The notes beneath the pieces were generated by a model. It had not been told where the DNA came from. It saw only the letters and a program-made list of their open reading frames with translations, and did no database searches. This document shows, piece after piece, positions 23,301 to 36,963 of a stretch of 64,000 nt of DNA. The position numbers and the translations under genes are program-made. Each line of letters opens with the position of its first letter. The first letter of the stretch is position 1. Source of the DNA: Sphagnum magellanicum. Lineage: Eukaryota; Streptophyta; Sphagnopsida; Sphagnales; Sphagnaceae. The stretch spans positions 6,041,065 to 6,105,064 of the forward strand of contig CM038916.1 in NCBI GenBank assembly GCA_021904315.1, read 5' to 3'.

Positions 23301-24234
23301 TCGACAATTTAAGTACGTATTTACTTCGACACCCTTGGGGAAGTGAGCATATAGTAGCCCTTGATACACTTCGAGATACTATTGTAAATATTGTTTTAGA
23401 AAGTGGAACACATGTTTAGAAGGAGATTTCCCACTTTTTCTTTCACCACGCTCAACGACAAATGGATATCCTTATCACCAAAGATGATTTTCGAACCTTG
23501 ATGGACATCATCATTGCTGACCTAATTAACACAAATATGGTGCGATAAACATTGACAATGACAATACATGTAGCGATGATGGTTGTTCAAAAAAAGACAC
23601 GATCATATGTTGAATGAGCATTAGGTGATGACTTCATTCCCCTTGTTATTGAGACGTATGGGTGTCTCTATTTTTTTTTTTGATTCATTTTTTACTGCTT
23701 GTGCACATACCACTATTATGCATCATCATCGATCTTCTTTAGTCCCTTCAATGCTTGTTTCTTATTATTAATAGCACATGTCCATAGCCTTGTAGCATCA
23801 CAAACCATAACAATTCTTTAGTAGACTGAACTACACTTGGTCAAGGTTCCTCATCTTTTCCACACATAATAGCTAGTGCACTTTTGTCATTAAGTAATTT
23901 GTGGCAGATGATTGTTATTTTGTCTTAAGTCTTCTTTGTTATCAATGATTGTCATTTTGTAGCCATGAGTCCTTTTTGCATAGGGTCTTTGCTTGATTTT
24001 TATTGATTGTTTTTTGTTTCCCTTGGTTTGTGTCTATTTATTGTTTTATACTTTTGATGGATGGGTTCCCATTGTTGATTTTTATTTACATGGTTTTTAT
24101 TTTTTATCCATAATTTTGCACTTGTAGAGAAGGCTCACATCATGATCTAAATAGTGTCTTATGGATGGGTTCTTACTAAATGGGATTGTGACCCAACAAC
24201 CTACCATCCATATTTAAAGGAAGTACTATCATTG
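20362..24234. other. AT-rich intergenic stretch
   Basis: No gene identified. Around 21180-21245 a segment (ATATGGTTAAATCTTCCTAAAAATGATGGCCACTTT in pieces) resembles one arm of repeat family C. The part from 22080 to 23350 is slightly less AT-rich, with several short open frames on both strands. They carry no recognisable motif and may be remains of a dead element. Confidence 0.45.
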
Positions 24235-24440
24235 TTTTTTTAGGAATTTTCTAGTTTGCAACCAAAGTGAGGATCATCAATAGGAAGATGTGGAAAAAAT
24301 GACAATCATCCCTAAGAAGATTTTAGCCAAATTTGGGTTTACACAAAATGTGAAGTATAAACTTTAATCATCATTTTATGTTTATGGCTACACATTGAAA
24401 ACCAAATATAAAAATACGGTGATTTTTTTTCACTTTTTTC
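24235..24440 (+). repeat. Repeat family C, single-arm copy
   Basis: Contains TGACAATCATCCCTAAGAAG, a TTAGCCAAATTTGG block, ACTTTAATCATC, and GGCTACACATTGAAAACCAA in the same order as the right arm of the foldback element at 55940-56065. It is non-coding. Only one arm is recognisable here. Confidence 0.55.
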
Positions 24441-27400
24441 AATTGAAAAATTCAAAACCATTTCATTAAAAAAAGATCTTCTTCTTTTTAAGGAAATTTT
24501 GCAAAATAAGGGATGTAAGTGGTCACTATGTAGTAATTGTATGATGGGCCTTGTTGTTACTTTACATCCAACCTCAAAAAGATAGTTTAATTGTTTATTT
24601 TATTATGCTTCTACCCATAAACATTAAATGTTTTGCCTCCTTGTCTTTAATTCATGATAATATTGCCATAACTTCACATGTGCATTTTAATGCATAATTT
24701 AATTGCAAAAAAAGGTTTTCCTTGCATCTTCCAATCCATGCACACCTTCATACCCACCCTATGCCATTGTTATCAACAATTTGTCTAATATATTTATAAA
24801 ATTTTATCTAATGAGGCTTAATTTTGCACCATCTTTCCTATCACATTTTTAACATGGTAAATCCATCCTAAGATGGCCACTTGATTGAAATTGCTACCCC
24901 AACCCTTCCCCACTTACACTAACTTAAGTTTAACTATCATAAGGGCATTTTATTTATGACTTCCATAACCACACTTATACTCTCACATTCCCATTGCCTT
25001 GACATGACATGGTGCAATAAGCACATGAATCCACCTTGGATAAGTTTCCACAAGAACAATTTGGGATGTGGGTCAAGTTGTTAGCTATACTCTTCAATAA
25101 ATATATTACCTATGAAAGTATAAGTTTTTGGATTTTTGCCCCTAACATCAACATGAGTATCACATATTTGGAAGATTAGGGTCTCTTGCTCTCTCAAAGA
25201 CCTTTCTTCATTTTACTTTATTTCAACAACACATAATGGTGTCATGGATGGTTTAAGTGCCTTGAACCATTGGTATTGCACATACACAATTTCACCCTTA
25301 TGTATTCACAATAACTTACAAGAATAACATACATACGCACATATTACAATGAATGGTAAATGCATTGCAAATGAATGATACAAAAGTGGAGCTAAAAGTT
25401 GAACCTATCAAAAGATCTTGACTTTGTTACTAATACTTCCCATGGAACAATTATGGCCACTAACAAATGAACTACTTGAATTTCCATTATTGTCTTCATT
25501 GATAATTGATTTGTTGAAAGGATGGTTTGTTGGAGTTTGATTTAAAAATTTATTTGATTACAAACTCTTATTATAGGTGGTTGTCACAAACATTAAGCAA
25601 TAAATGAAAGTTTTTAGAAACATCTTTGCAAGATTTTTAAAGATGTAAAATCAATAGAAACTTTTATAATATTTGAAAGAATAATTGATTAAAGTTTTAA
25701 AAAGATGTGGTCAAAAAAATGTTCTAAAAGGTCATTTTGTAAAAACTTATTAAAATGTTAATTGACAATTTTTTTTAAAAGGTTGATGAACTTTTATAAA
25801 ATTTCATTCGATAATATAAATAAGGGTTTGGAGGGCACCACTCAATCTCATCAATGTAAGTTGTGCCCTTGTATTATTAATCCACCTCATGTTTAACTTG
25901 CATCATGTTTTATTCAAACAATAAGGTCATTTAGTTTTTGTTCATCATTGAGTTCCTTGTTTGTCAAGTCCATACAATCTTCCCCAAATTGTATTTTTTC
26001 ATTGTCCTTGATAGTGATTTGTTATAAATGGTTTATGACCAAGTTAGCTTAAACTATGCTACTAGCTTCTACTCTTTTGATTTTTTTTATCCTACTTACA
26101 TTTAGGTGATTATACTACCTAACATGAACATTAAATAAGATCAACAAATTAATTGTGGCATTGGGTTTGACATTGCTACAAGACAAATGCCCAATTTGTA
26201 AACATTTAAAAAATATACATTAATCATCATAAATGTGCTAACTATCATTGTTTCCTCATATTAAACTAATTGTGTGGTGCAATGGTTAGAAACCTTTTCT
26301 TCAAGTAATAAATATTGGGTTTAAATAATTTTCCCAACATGTATTTTCTACTATTAATGGGTTTCCTAGATGAATTATTTTTAGATGTTCATTTGGGGAA
26401 ACCATATGGGGAAATTGTGGCTTTTGGGATGATTCTTTTTTGTGCAACTTGCCCCACTTCTTTAGTCAAGTTGCAAAGGGGAGAGAAAAGGTCAAATCAA
26501 GTTTCCCATGGAAAAGAAATTGGGACCATGCTTTCATGAGGATCATGGTTACACTTTGACAAGGAAAATATCCAAGGAAGTTCTAAAAATTTAGAATTGC
26601 AATAGATGAATGTGTTGTATTATATCTTCATATTTTCACCTTTCATTTAAAACTTTTCATCCATTGCACAACTTCAAATTTTCATCCATTAAATGTACAT
26701 TTTCATTCATTATGCAAAAATAAAAAAGCAACTTTTCATGTCCATTTGGGAAGAAAATTCCTTGATATTTCATCCATGGTGCAATTTTAATTCCTGAATT
26801 TTCATGCATTGTACAAGTTTCATCTTCAATGTTCGTCCTTTGTGAAAATCTTCATCCATTAAATGTGACCTTCCAAGTTCCTCCATCGTTTTTCAAAAAT
26901 TCTGCAACCTTATAGAAAAATTTAGCATTTAACATTATTTGATTGTTGGTGAAAATTGCAAAATTTAATATGAGGTCGAACTTCCTTCATGAAGATATCT
27001 AGAAGCAAGAAATTCCCTTCAACCCTTCCATGGTCAAGCCATTCTTTGAAGCAAACAACCATTCCCTAGAGCAATTTCCATCACAACAAAACCATGGATC
27101 TATAACTACATCCATGACTGATTTGGTAATCATATGTGACACATGTGACTACATGACTATGTAATTAAATAAAACACTTTACATTCGACATGGTAGTTTT
27201 GACTACATCCATGTGGATGGAAACGATTTTTAAATTATTTATTTTCAGAAATCATATAATAGTCGCACATGTCCTTGTCACATGTACTTAATCATATATG
27301 ACATTTCCAATGCATTGAGTTTGATTCAATTATACTCGTGTAAATCAACCTTTCACCTTTTTTACTACACACCAATGCCTTGACCATCCAATCACCCTTT

Positions 27401-30400
27401 CAACTTATGATGAATAATGTCATTGCCTAAGTAAACATGTTTTTTTTTTTTTTTTGCACTATAATAAAACTATGTAATCATGTAATTTCATTGTGTCATT
27501 ATATTAACAAAATGAAATGTCATAAATGTCAAATTATGCAATTAATGTAATTAACATAATTATGAAACGATGTCATTCTATAATGCAACTAATGTATGAC
27601 ATAATGACATTATCTGTTAAACCCTTTAAATTAGATCAATTTTAATTAATGTTGTAATGTTTTAAGTTCAAAATTTAAAGTCATTTCACTAATTTAAGAA
27701 TATTTATTCCCAAAAAATCCTAGTGATTTTAATTATAATGCAATTATGTAATATTTTAATGTGTTTAAACTATCTACTACCTTTTTTGATTTGATAATTG
27801 GTTAAAATGGGTCAATATTACACATCCTCAAATTATAATGAAAAAAATTGTTTTATATTTGGATGAACTTGGAGTTTTAATCATTTTGATGTTCATTTTG
27901 GAAACAAACTTTTCATTTAAAAAATAATTATGTGGTCCCAATGATGAATAGGGAAGGCTGATTGTGCACAATCAAATGGTGCACATGAATACATGATTAG
28001 ATTTGGGACATAATTTCGAAATGTTATATTCATGGATGTTTGGTTTTGGCATAATGTGTCGATCAACAAAATTTGTTTAAGGGAAGGGCCATTCCATGGG
28101 GTAAAATGACCATGTTTTCTCGAGGAATGGATCTTCATTTTTCTTCTCACTCTAAATGAAAGTCATTGGGGATGAATCATGAAATTCTAACTTTTGGGCA
28201 TCACTGGGAAAAAACCAAGGTTTTGCAGCTGGCCTTGTAACCAACTTTACTAATTGTAATGAACACTTGCAACTAGCACCATTTTTCAATGAAAGATGCA
28301 ATGAAGAAGTTGCGACTATTGCAACAAACATGACATTGCATAATAAACAATGCCATGTGGAATTTGATGAAATAAAAACTCTATAATTTGACTACAACTA
28401 AATGTCTAGGCTATAAGTTTTGATGCCACATTGAATTGGTGGGAACATTTGGTTTGGTGTCAACATGGCACTTATGTGGGTCGTGTGCCATGCTAGATTG
28501 GTAGGGAAAAAAAACCCATTTTGCCATGTCACTTATGTGGATCATTTTTCATCAACAACATGGATGAAATGTTAGGATTGTAAAGCATTTAGGTTGTAAC
28601 TTCTAAAACATTAATATACTAACTTGCACTTATTTGTGTTTGGAAATTGACTACTATGCAACTAACAAAATATCATATTGTGATTAAAACTAGTAATTTG
28701 GAATAGATTCTAAATTTTTTTAGCAACTCATGATTTGACAACAATATCATCTTGCAACTTATATTGGAGTGGATATATAATGCTTGTGAAATGCAACTTA
28801 TCTAAAATTACAATGATATTATTTAGTAACTTTGTAAATATTGTGATGTCATGTCATCAATTTTTACCATCATGTCCAAAGCTAGTAGACCTTACATGCA
28901 CATTATAGTTGTCCAAATTGTAATATACATCATATAAATGCATTATCATTATTGATAAACAACATGAAATTGACTTGAAATTATATGCATTGACATTCAA
29001 GGTTGAAAAATATATTATGAAAGGATTGTCAAAGATGTTATTTCTTATTGAAATACAATAAATTTATAAATTTATAATGTTCACATTACATATGGTAAAT
29101 GTTTTCCTCTTCCCATATAAAAGGTCATCATGACAAAAATGTTGACCCAACAATCAATATTGCCATCTAGAACATTTAGATTTGATTTTCATTTTGTGAA
29201 ATGTCTCTTTTAATTTTTTTTGATATAGAATAAATCAAACTTTCTTCACTCCACCTCTTCTACTTTTGAAATTTGTCATATTTTAATATTCAATGTCACA
29301 TGTGAAATGAAGTCAATAACATATATATAACCTTATATATTGCATTATATATATGGATGTCCATATTTTCAACCTAATTAAGACTATTTTGCAACCATAA
29401 TCTAAGTATCCCTAATGTATAATAATCACAATGTTCACAATTGGGTACAATATTAAGTATGACCCACTCATAATGGTGATTTTAAAAACAAGATGCATCA
29501 AATAATTGAAGTATTGAATTATACTTCATCATATAATCAATATTTTGTCACATTTTCCTTGGTCCAATTTGTTTACTTTTGAAATTGCCATTCTATGATG
29601 CAATGTCACATGTGAATTGAATTCGATAACATGTAAATAGCTTTAAAATTTACAAAAAAAAATGGATGTCCATATTTCAACATGAATAAAAATATCTAAT
29701 GTTACAACTGTAGTGCCATTAATTTCGTTCTAATAAGTAACATAAATAAATCATTGTAATTAATTTATCATTAAATTGCAATATAATTAACACATTTATA
29801 GACACTTATTGGCAACCTAGTAAAATTATATAAAATCATATGCGTTTTCTTTTATAAGATTATAGTTTTCAAACACAACCACCATTTAATTTTGGAAAAA
29901 GCCTTGCTTTGATTTTGAGAAAATATATATTTTAATTTTGATGGAGTCAAACATTATCAACAAATCCCTATAACACAATAAGAAAGAAAGTTATCAACAA
30001 CACATGTTATCGTATAATAACAAATGTGTGTTTAATAAACTTTATTTTGATTCCACTTTTCACCCCAAAATCCAATTGGTCAAACACAAGAACAAAAACC
30101 ACAACATGTTTTCACCCCTCCTAAATCCCACGTCATTATAAATAATATTATGAATTGACTTCAAAACAAAATGCATGTTTTGTTCACATCATTTTTCTTT
30201 TGTACATATAAACAAATAAACATTCATCAACCTTGAAGCCTCCATGTTTTTTAAATCAACAATATGACTTGCAACTTGACAACCTTTTATCAATGTTCTA
30301 AATTGAAAGCCAAAAAGGTAAAAAAATTAGTTATGTAACATTTATGATAATTGTAGCACAAAAATACCAAAAAATGCACCCCCAAAAAACTTGATTAACT

Positions 30401-30651
30401 TTAGTTCATATTTGATTTTTTTAGGAACATAGGAACATGAAGGTTTTTATGCGAAAGGGTAATCTTGTAACTTATTACCATGTGTCACTTATTTTTTCAT
30501 ATATGGTTAAAATTGCAAAATTTCAACTTTCAAATTTCTAATTGAAAGTTAGTTGCATATTAGTTGTTCACAAAGACCATGTGAATGATTTAGCAAAACG
30601 TGTTAGTTGACAATTGTTATGCTCACAAATCAAATGAACTATGGCCCACAT
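24441..30651. other. AT-rich desert, nothing identified
   Basis: No convincing coding frame. A T-run lies near 27441-27457. Words such as ATTTTCATCCATT recur between 26640 and 26900, and TAATGTAATTA-like words recur between 27130 and 27620, but no clean repeat unit can be drawn. CpG is very scarce. Confidence 0.5.
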
Positions 30652-30720
30652 GCATAATCAAATGATGGGAGTTGAAATGTTCATTAGTTCACAATTTCAA
30701 CTCCCATCATTCAATTATGC
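30652..30720. repeat. 28 bp imperfect hairpin
   Basis: The arm at 30652-30679 pairs with 30693-30720. The inner 16 bp (TGATGGGAGTTGAAAT) pair perfectly, the outer GCATAAT pairs too, and two bases are unpaired in between. The loop is about 13 bases. It could be a foldback transposon remnant or a small-RNA precursor. There is no expression evidence in the sequence. Confidence 0.65.
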
Positions 30721-33700
30721 CTTGATGAAAGATACCATTCACTCCATGTGTGTCTTGATCTTTTATAGGCTATAGAGGTGTTTTCAAATAAATCTACTCT
30801 TTTGAATGAAATAAGATTCTAACATTTAGAACATAATATAATAGGAAAATTTGTGGTAGTTTGACTAATAGGGTGATAATGTAACATTGCTTACTATAGT
30901 TGTAAGAGCTCAAATGCAACTTTCAACATACTTCTAATGTGTTGTGTCATCATCACAATCTTCAATTTGTAGGTGATACAAGAAGGCAAGATCTTGCGAA
31001 TGGTAAGGGATGGACTTACAAATGAAGTTTGCTTCCCCACATTTATTGAATGAGTGTGAATTTTGTCAACAATCATCAACAAGATGGCAATGGCCATGTA
31101 GACGATGAAAACATCTTTGTATTTAACATCCCATCATCTACAAGGGCGTTCCAATACTTGAGACTAAAGGCATATGATAATCACTAGTGAATGGTAGGTG
31201 ACATAACAATAGGTACGGTGACATATGATTGTGGCATGGTTGGACTTCATCAATTAAGGAGAGTTGCAAATGGACAATGTAGATGATCACATCCAATGTG
31301 GTCTATTGCATAATATATTACTAATAAACTATGCGAATATTGCATTGCCTATCATGTTCATGTGATGTGCATATGTGAAAAAGCAGTTGGATATGAAAGG
31401 TTGTCAACTTATAGACGTGATGAAGTTAGATCCCTTTTTATTAATTTTTGATACATGATGGCAAACCATGAGGAACCATTTGTTTTTCCTTCCTAAGCAC
31501 AACAAATGTTTTTTAATTACAAAAAACAAAACCCTTGGATTGGAAAATTGTGTTGCACAAGGAATCTTGTATTCATCATGTTACAATAGACACAAGTGTC
31601 AATTACATGGGACTGGATGACAATGCATTCATTTGGTTGAACATGTATTTGATAACACCACACTTTTGATGCATTCCACATATTGTTGGGGCCAAAAAAA
31701 TGTTTACAAAGGAGTTTGATATTTTGAATGAAGATATTATATTCAAAAGAAGGAGCAAAGTAGCATAAAAACATTAACAATGGTGTTGAAAACCATATAC
31801 AATAATAATATAATGTTTTGAATCTTGTTCATTGCCTATGCATCGACCTTGCTAAAACTAGTTGTATGCTTGTCTATTTTAATGTGAACGATGTTATGTA
31901 TATAATATTTTTTTAATAACAACATAGTTGGTTCACATGTGATAATGATTAGTTGAAGATAGTCCATCCATTGTATTGTCAGTAATAACCATGAGAAGTT
32001 GGATGATGTGACCATTTGTCCCAATTTGAGGCATCCCCACAACATCTAGATGCATGGAAATACAATTTTCATGGATAGGATTTATACTACTGCATGTAAG
32101 TGAATATTTACATGTGACATGTGCCCATGCCCCTATTTCCCCTACTTTGGCTTCTTTTGACCTATTTGGGCTTCACAACATTACATCCCAATCTTTTATG
32201 GTCTTTTCTTTAATTTGCAAAAAACTTTGAACTTGATTAAGATTTTAAAAAAATAATTGTGTATCATTTAAAATGGTATTCAATTGCATATATTGAATCA
32301 ATATGCTAGCCATTCTTTTGGTGTCATTTTGAATCACCTATGAGATTGTTTTGATTAATTTAACATTTTCACATAATGACTTATCACATAATTTCAACTT
32401 TGTCCACACATTGCACAAGAACACATTCCCAACATGTGGTGCATGTCCTTGGAATGACTTGTTTGGTACCCATGGCCAAGGCTTTTATTTAGGTTCATTT
32501 GATTGTTATAAGGAAAATGTTTTCTTGCATATTCAATCATACCTTGTGTCTCCAATCTTGAATTTTTTTTCTCAACACAATTATCTCCCCATTGATTTGT
32601 GGTTCCCAAGGAAAGGAAAATATGAATAACTTGTCCATGGCATCTAATGGATTTTCAACCCCATCCCAATTAGGTAATTATACAATTCAATGTCAAAAGA
32701 CATGATGTTTTGTGGAATGAGAGGTGACATGGACTTCAATTCATCTATTTCGTTTGCACATTTTATGCATTAAAATTTTTATTTTACATTACAATGATCT
32801 AATCGTGAAGGAAATGTAATTATCATGATTCAATCATCTATGGGCACTCATCAAAGTGTCCTCCTTGGTGGCCCGTTATTCCTTCTCACCCATGCATAAC
32901 TTGATCAATGGTTATTCATTTCCTTTTTTGTTTATTTTCAATCATCATAAAAAACATTCACGTTTTCAATTTTCTTTCCTTTGTTTTGTTAACATCTGAA
33001 TATTTAATTTCCTAAGTTAAAATAATAAGGTTATTCATGTAACCACACAAATGTGTCTTGTGATCTTTAGGTGGTTTGTTTGATGATGTTGTTGCCCCAA
33101 CTTTGTTCAACCTCCCCTTTAATAATATTAAAATATTTGGGTGTTCCAATGGTAAAATTTATTGAAATCCAAACTTTTGTAATGTCACCCATGGCATCTA
33201 GGTTTATGCTTGACCAAGACCTTTTCTTTTTAAAGGCTTCGGTTTGTGTTAATATCGCCTTCATTTCAAAAATAATTATAATGTAGCCTATGAACTCTTG
33301 CCACTCCCGACATGTGTTTGTATTCCTCTTTTAAAACAACTAATTAATAAATAGTTGAATTGTCTTCAAGATTTGATCTTGCAATGCATGTGCACCATCA
33401 CATGACCTTATCCAACATTATTTTCAATGGAATATTGAATGTTTACTAAGCTTCCACCTTTCATGCTTGAGCCTAAAAGTCAAGTTATACTTAATGATTT
33501 TGTTGACCCTCCCTTGGTTGTGCCTTTGGTTTTAACTTTTGTAACTTTAACCATACATTTTGAAATAGCTTGGGTTATGAGGATCTCCATTATTGCATTT
33601 TAGTATCAATAATTGGTTCCTTAACAATTAGAGTTGAACTTGCATCCTTTTTTTTTCTATTCCACATCTTCCTTATGAAAATGCATTAGGTATTAACTAA

Positions 33701-34026
33701 ATTTGACAAGTATAAACCATTGTGAGGATTTGGTCTTATGGAACTTGTGTGAGATTTTGGCCTCCATGTTATAGCTAAAGCTATAGCTAGCTCTTACTTT
33801 CCCACCTTGGAAAAGGTTCCACAACTTGGGAAATGAAATTTTTATGAGTTTGTGATGGTGAAAAGGGGCGGCTTGGATTATGTTGACCAACATCCACACC
33901 AATGCTTTCACCTTTTTGAACTAGGGTTCTTAGTGGCCAAGTTTAACTTGGAGATGTTGATATGGTCTTTGGGTGGGATATATAGAATAAATTAAGAGCA
34001 AACAAAAAACTGTTGAAATGTTTGCC
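30721..34026. other. AT-rich intergenic stretch, nothing identified
   Basis: Several 65-92 codon open frames occur on both strands (for example 32351-32629 plus, 31517-31780 minus). None carries a motif that I recognise, and all sit in low-complexity AT-rich surroundings, so I do not call genes here. Confidence 0.45.
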
Positions 34027-34280
34027 ATGGAATGAGTGTGGCTATTGGTCCATTGGATAAGGAGAATTAGCACTTACACTCGTACCTTCACTTTCTTGAG
34101 TGAGACCTTTGGGGTTTTGACCATGGTTCAAGTGTGAGTGTTGGTTCATTGGCTAAGGTGAACTAGCATTTACACTACACTAGCACTTACACTAGTACCT
34201 TCACCTTTTTTTACGGAGATCTTTGGAGTTTTGACCATGGTTCAAATGTGGGTGTTGATTCATTGATCAGTGTGAACTTT
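34027..34280 (+). repeat. Imperfect tandem duplication, about 115 bp unit
   Basis: Two units and part of a third share GTGTTGGTTCATTGG-like, ACTAGCACTTACAC, GTACCTTCAC and GGGGTTTTGACCATGGTTCA words in order. The second unit has an internal short repeat of TTACACTA. Non-coding. Confidence 0.6.
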
Positions 34281-34439
34281 AATAGGGTTTGGTAGGTTTG
34301 TGAGAATTTTAGAGTACCAATGGAAATGATAGAAAGGGATCATTATTTTCAATGTTCATGAACATGGTTTATGTGTAGGAGTGAAGTTTTTTCTTCAATT
34401 CAATGGGATTGCTGAATTTTGGTTTTTTTGTTAACTTGA

Positions 34440-34790
34440 GTGAACTAAGAGATCAATGTGCAATAGTTATGTACAAACTAGTTATTGAGTTGGTGGCTGG
34501 TTATTGAGTTTTGAGTTGGTTATCAATCCAATTATTAACTAGATTATTAATAACTTATCAGTTGATTATTTTATGATAATCGCTCAATAACCTAACCACA
34601 TAATACTGAAATTTCAATATTTAGTAAACGACCTGAATGATTCTGTTATTATCCAGGTAGATTATTAGATTTTGCACTACATGATTAACCAATGTATAAA
34701 TGGCAGGTTAATCAACGGTTGTTGATGGAATATTTGATAACCTAGCCTTATAAATGATCGATGGTTATTAATTAAAAAATTGATAACCCA
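34440..34790. repeat. GGTTAT-rich non-coding segment, copy 1
   Basis: Words such as GGTTATTGAGTT, TTATTAACT, AATAACCTAACC and TTGATAACC recur in both orientations. A similar texture is seen at 37905-38300. This is typical of the non-coding ends of some plant transposons, but no terminal inverted repeats or target duplications could be fixed. Confidence 0.35.
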
Positions 34791-34925
34791 ATTGAAACCC
34801 CAATTTTTTTGATGTTGATAACCTGATTGACACACAATTTAAAGAAGACGAAGAAGAAGAATAAACTACCCAGCTGGAGATTATGAAAAAAATCAATAAC
34901 CGACCAATACTGGTACAGGCAGGGT

Positions 34926-35250
34926 TCTTGCACATTTACTTGTGCACTTTGTTTTGTTATGGTAGGAGTGAAGGTGCTGGTGCAGCCAAGTGAGAGAACC
35001 ACCATGGTTAACAAAAGAGGATGGATTCAGTTTTATTGATGAAGAGAAACCATTTTGCTGTTGTTCCCTAGCAGCACCACAATCCATTGCACTTGCACAT
35101 TACTTGTTATTATGGTAGGAGTGAAGGTGCTGGTGCAGCCAAGTGAGAGAACCACCATGGTGTTAACAAAGAGGATGGATCCAGCTTTATTGATGACGAG
35201 AAACCATTTTGCTGTTGTTTGCTAGCAGCGCCACAAATCCATTGCACGAG
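34926..35250 (+). repeat. Tandem duplication, about 160 bp unit
   Basis: Unit 1 (about 34926-35089) and unit 2 (about 35090-35250) share long identical runs, including TAGGAGTGAAGGTGCTGGTG, CAGCCAAGTGAGAGAACCAC and GAAACCATTTTGCTGTTGTT. They differ by a 13-base deletion near the start and a few point changes. The near-identity marks a recent duplication. A GGTGGGTGG microsatellite follows at 35260-35300. Confidence 0.85.
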
Positions 35251-35566
35251 ATTGCTGGTGGTGGGTGGGTGGGTGGGTGGTTGGGTGGGTTGGTGGGTGT
35301 TGTTTCAACCTGGTCGCCAGAAAAGAATGTAGTGGTAGGACCCTCAAGAGTAATGCTTTTTCCAGAACATAATGCCAGTAAAGTGCGCCAATGAAGTACC
35401 CAGCAGGACAGCCGGTGCCGTCAGACGGGGACTACATAGTAGTAGTAGTTGTTGTTGTTGGTGATGCAGATGCTGCAACGCCGCTGTGTCTACAAGGGGT
35501 GGGACGCAACTGTTCTCGGTTGTAAAAACTGCAACAGTAGCTAGCCTGGACGCATGGCAGCCTTTT

Positions 35567-35835
35567 TCTGGCTGGCTATATATATAGAGCCAGAAAGCGA
35601 TATTAAAGATTCAAAGTGCTAAAATCAAGTGAATTTTTGATGTTTTGAATAGCCAGAACTAATCCAAAAAAGGAAAAAGAAACTCGCCATGTTTTTATAC
35701 ATGGTTCAAGCAAGTAAGTAGCCCAAAACAAAAGAAGGATGTTTCTAAAAACATTCTATCAATTATTTAGCTTGTAGCCAAATTTTGGTTAAATCTTCAT
35801 GCGGATAATTAATTGTCACTTTGGTTACATCACAA
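35567..35835 (+). repeat. Repeat family C, copy related to 55513-55830
   Basis: Shared order with 55513-55830: GGCTGGCT, a TTTGA block ending AATAGCCAGAA, ATACATGGTTCAAG, AAGTA-GTAGC, AAAGAAGGATGTTT, TTTAGC-TGTAGCCA, and TTAAATCTTC followed by CACTTTGG. Differences are spread evenly. Non-coding, with no TIR visible at this copy. Confidence 0.65.
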
Positions 35836-36338
35836 AAAATTGACCCAAATAAAACACTGACGCATGACGATTTGCGCATCCAGATCTTCCAGAAAGAGAG
35901 AGAGAGAGAAAGAAAGAGAGAGAGATGTCGTAAACGACAAGGCAAACTTTGCTTGGCAATGGGTGCAAGTGCCAACCCAACAGTGATAATAATGGACAAT
36001 GAAACTGACACAAAAACAGCAACCTGCCGGCGTGCATTTGTTGCTGTATGACTTGATAGCCTGTCCGTCTCTCAGGAATCACTTGCAGCTTGCTTGTGCA
36101 GCTATGTCAGAATTAGTGATAGAGCTGCTGCTAGATTATAATAATAGCAACTGATCGATGGATCGATCACACAGGAGCGAGCACACCATGATATGTCAGA
36201 TGGGATTGTTGCCAGAAACGCTCAGATTACTTATTTCACATCGCACATCAGATTTTCGACCCCCCCCCCCCCCCCCAAGAGAGATCGATCACATAGGTTA
36301 GCAGGGTTTTTCTTTCTTTCTTTCTTTCTTTCTTGCCC
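35836..36338. repeat. Microsatellite cluster
   Basis: Holds an AGAGAGAG/AGAAAGAG run at about 35893-35926, a run of 17 C at 36260-36276 and a TTTC run at about 36310-36334. The rest is unique sequence with no gene. Confidence 0.8.
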
Positions 36339-36730
36339 CCAGTTTTGTGAGGAAGGTGGACTGGCGATCTTCCACAAGAGGAATGAGCCAAATTGGGCTA
36401 CAGGTCATTCAGTGAGGAAATTTAGAAAATTTTAAAAGGAAAATAATTATTTTTTTAAAAAAAAAGAGAGAATCCTGTTGTGTTTTGGCCACCTTCGTGA
36501 ATGTATTATTGTCTAAATATGAGCAGATTTTTTCCCCTCAAAATGTGGCGAGTTTTGCAATTTTTCTAATTTATTTTCCCAAAAAAATCCTTGGTAACTT
36601 GTAGCACTGGATGATTGATTACTTATTGTCTAAATAATTTTTTTTTAAATCCCAAAAATTTGGTGACTTTGGCACATTTTTTCTCAAAAAATTCTTTGGA
36701 AGTTTGCAAAACTCGCCAACAGCTCTAATT
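36339..36730 (+). repeat. Dispersed repeat family B, copy 2
   Basis: TTTTGTGAGGAAGGTGGACTGGCGATC, in two pieces, is followed by CACAAGAGGAATGAGCCAAATT, also in pieces, GGCTACAGGTC, and later AAAATGTGGCGAGTTTTGCA with poly-T and poly-A stretches. The order matches 17170-17410 and 50036-50200. Confidence 0.5.
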
Positions 36731-36936
36731 TTTGCAGAATCTGCTCTCAAAACTTCCTTTATTTATGCTAGTTAAGGCCCCTCCCCCTAGGGCACATTCT
36801 GCACCTAGTTTGCCTTTAGGTTTCGGCCATGCCCTAGAGCCTCACTAAAGGGTGCAGAATACCCACTAGGGGGCACCTTATCTAGTACAAGAAGTAATCT
36901 GGAACACATACATATTTTGCAATGGGGTTTTTTTTT

Positions 36937-36963
36937 GGGGGGGGGGGGGGGGGGGGGGGGGGG
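36937..36963 (+). repeat. Run of 27 G
   Basis: An uninterrupted G run from 36937 to 36963, preceded by a T run and followed by TGGGG. Another run of the same length lies at 40005-40031. Confidence 0.9.

Noticed and set aside
22095-23346. Cluster of 60-85 codon frames in a slightly less AT-rich block
   Set aside because: No recognisable motif and frames occur on both strands. It could be a dead element, but I cannot support a call.
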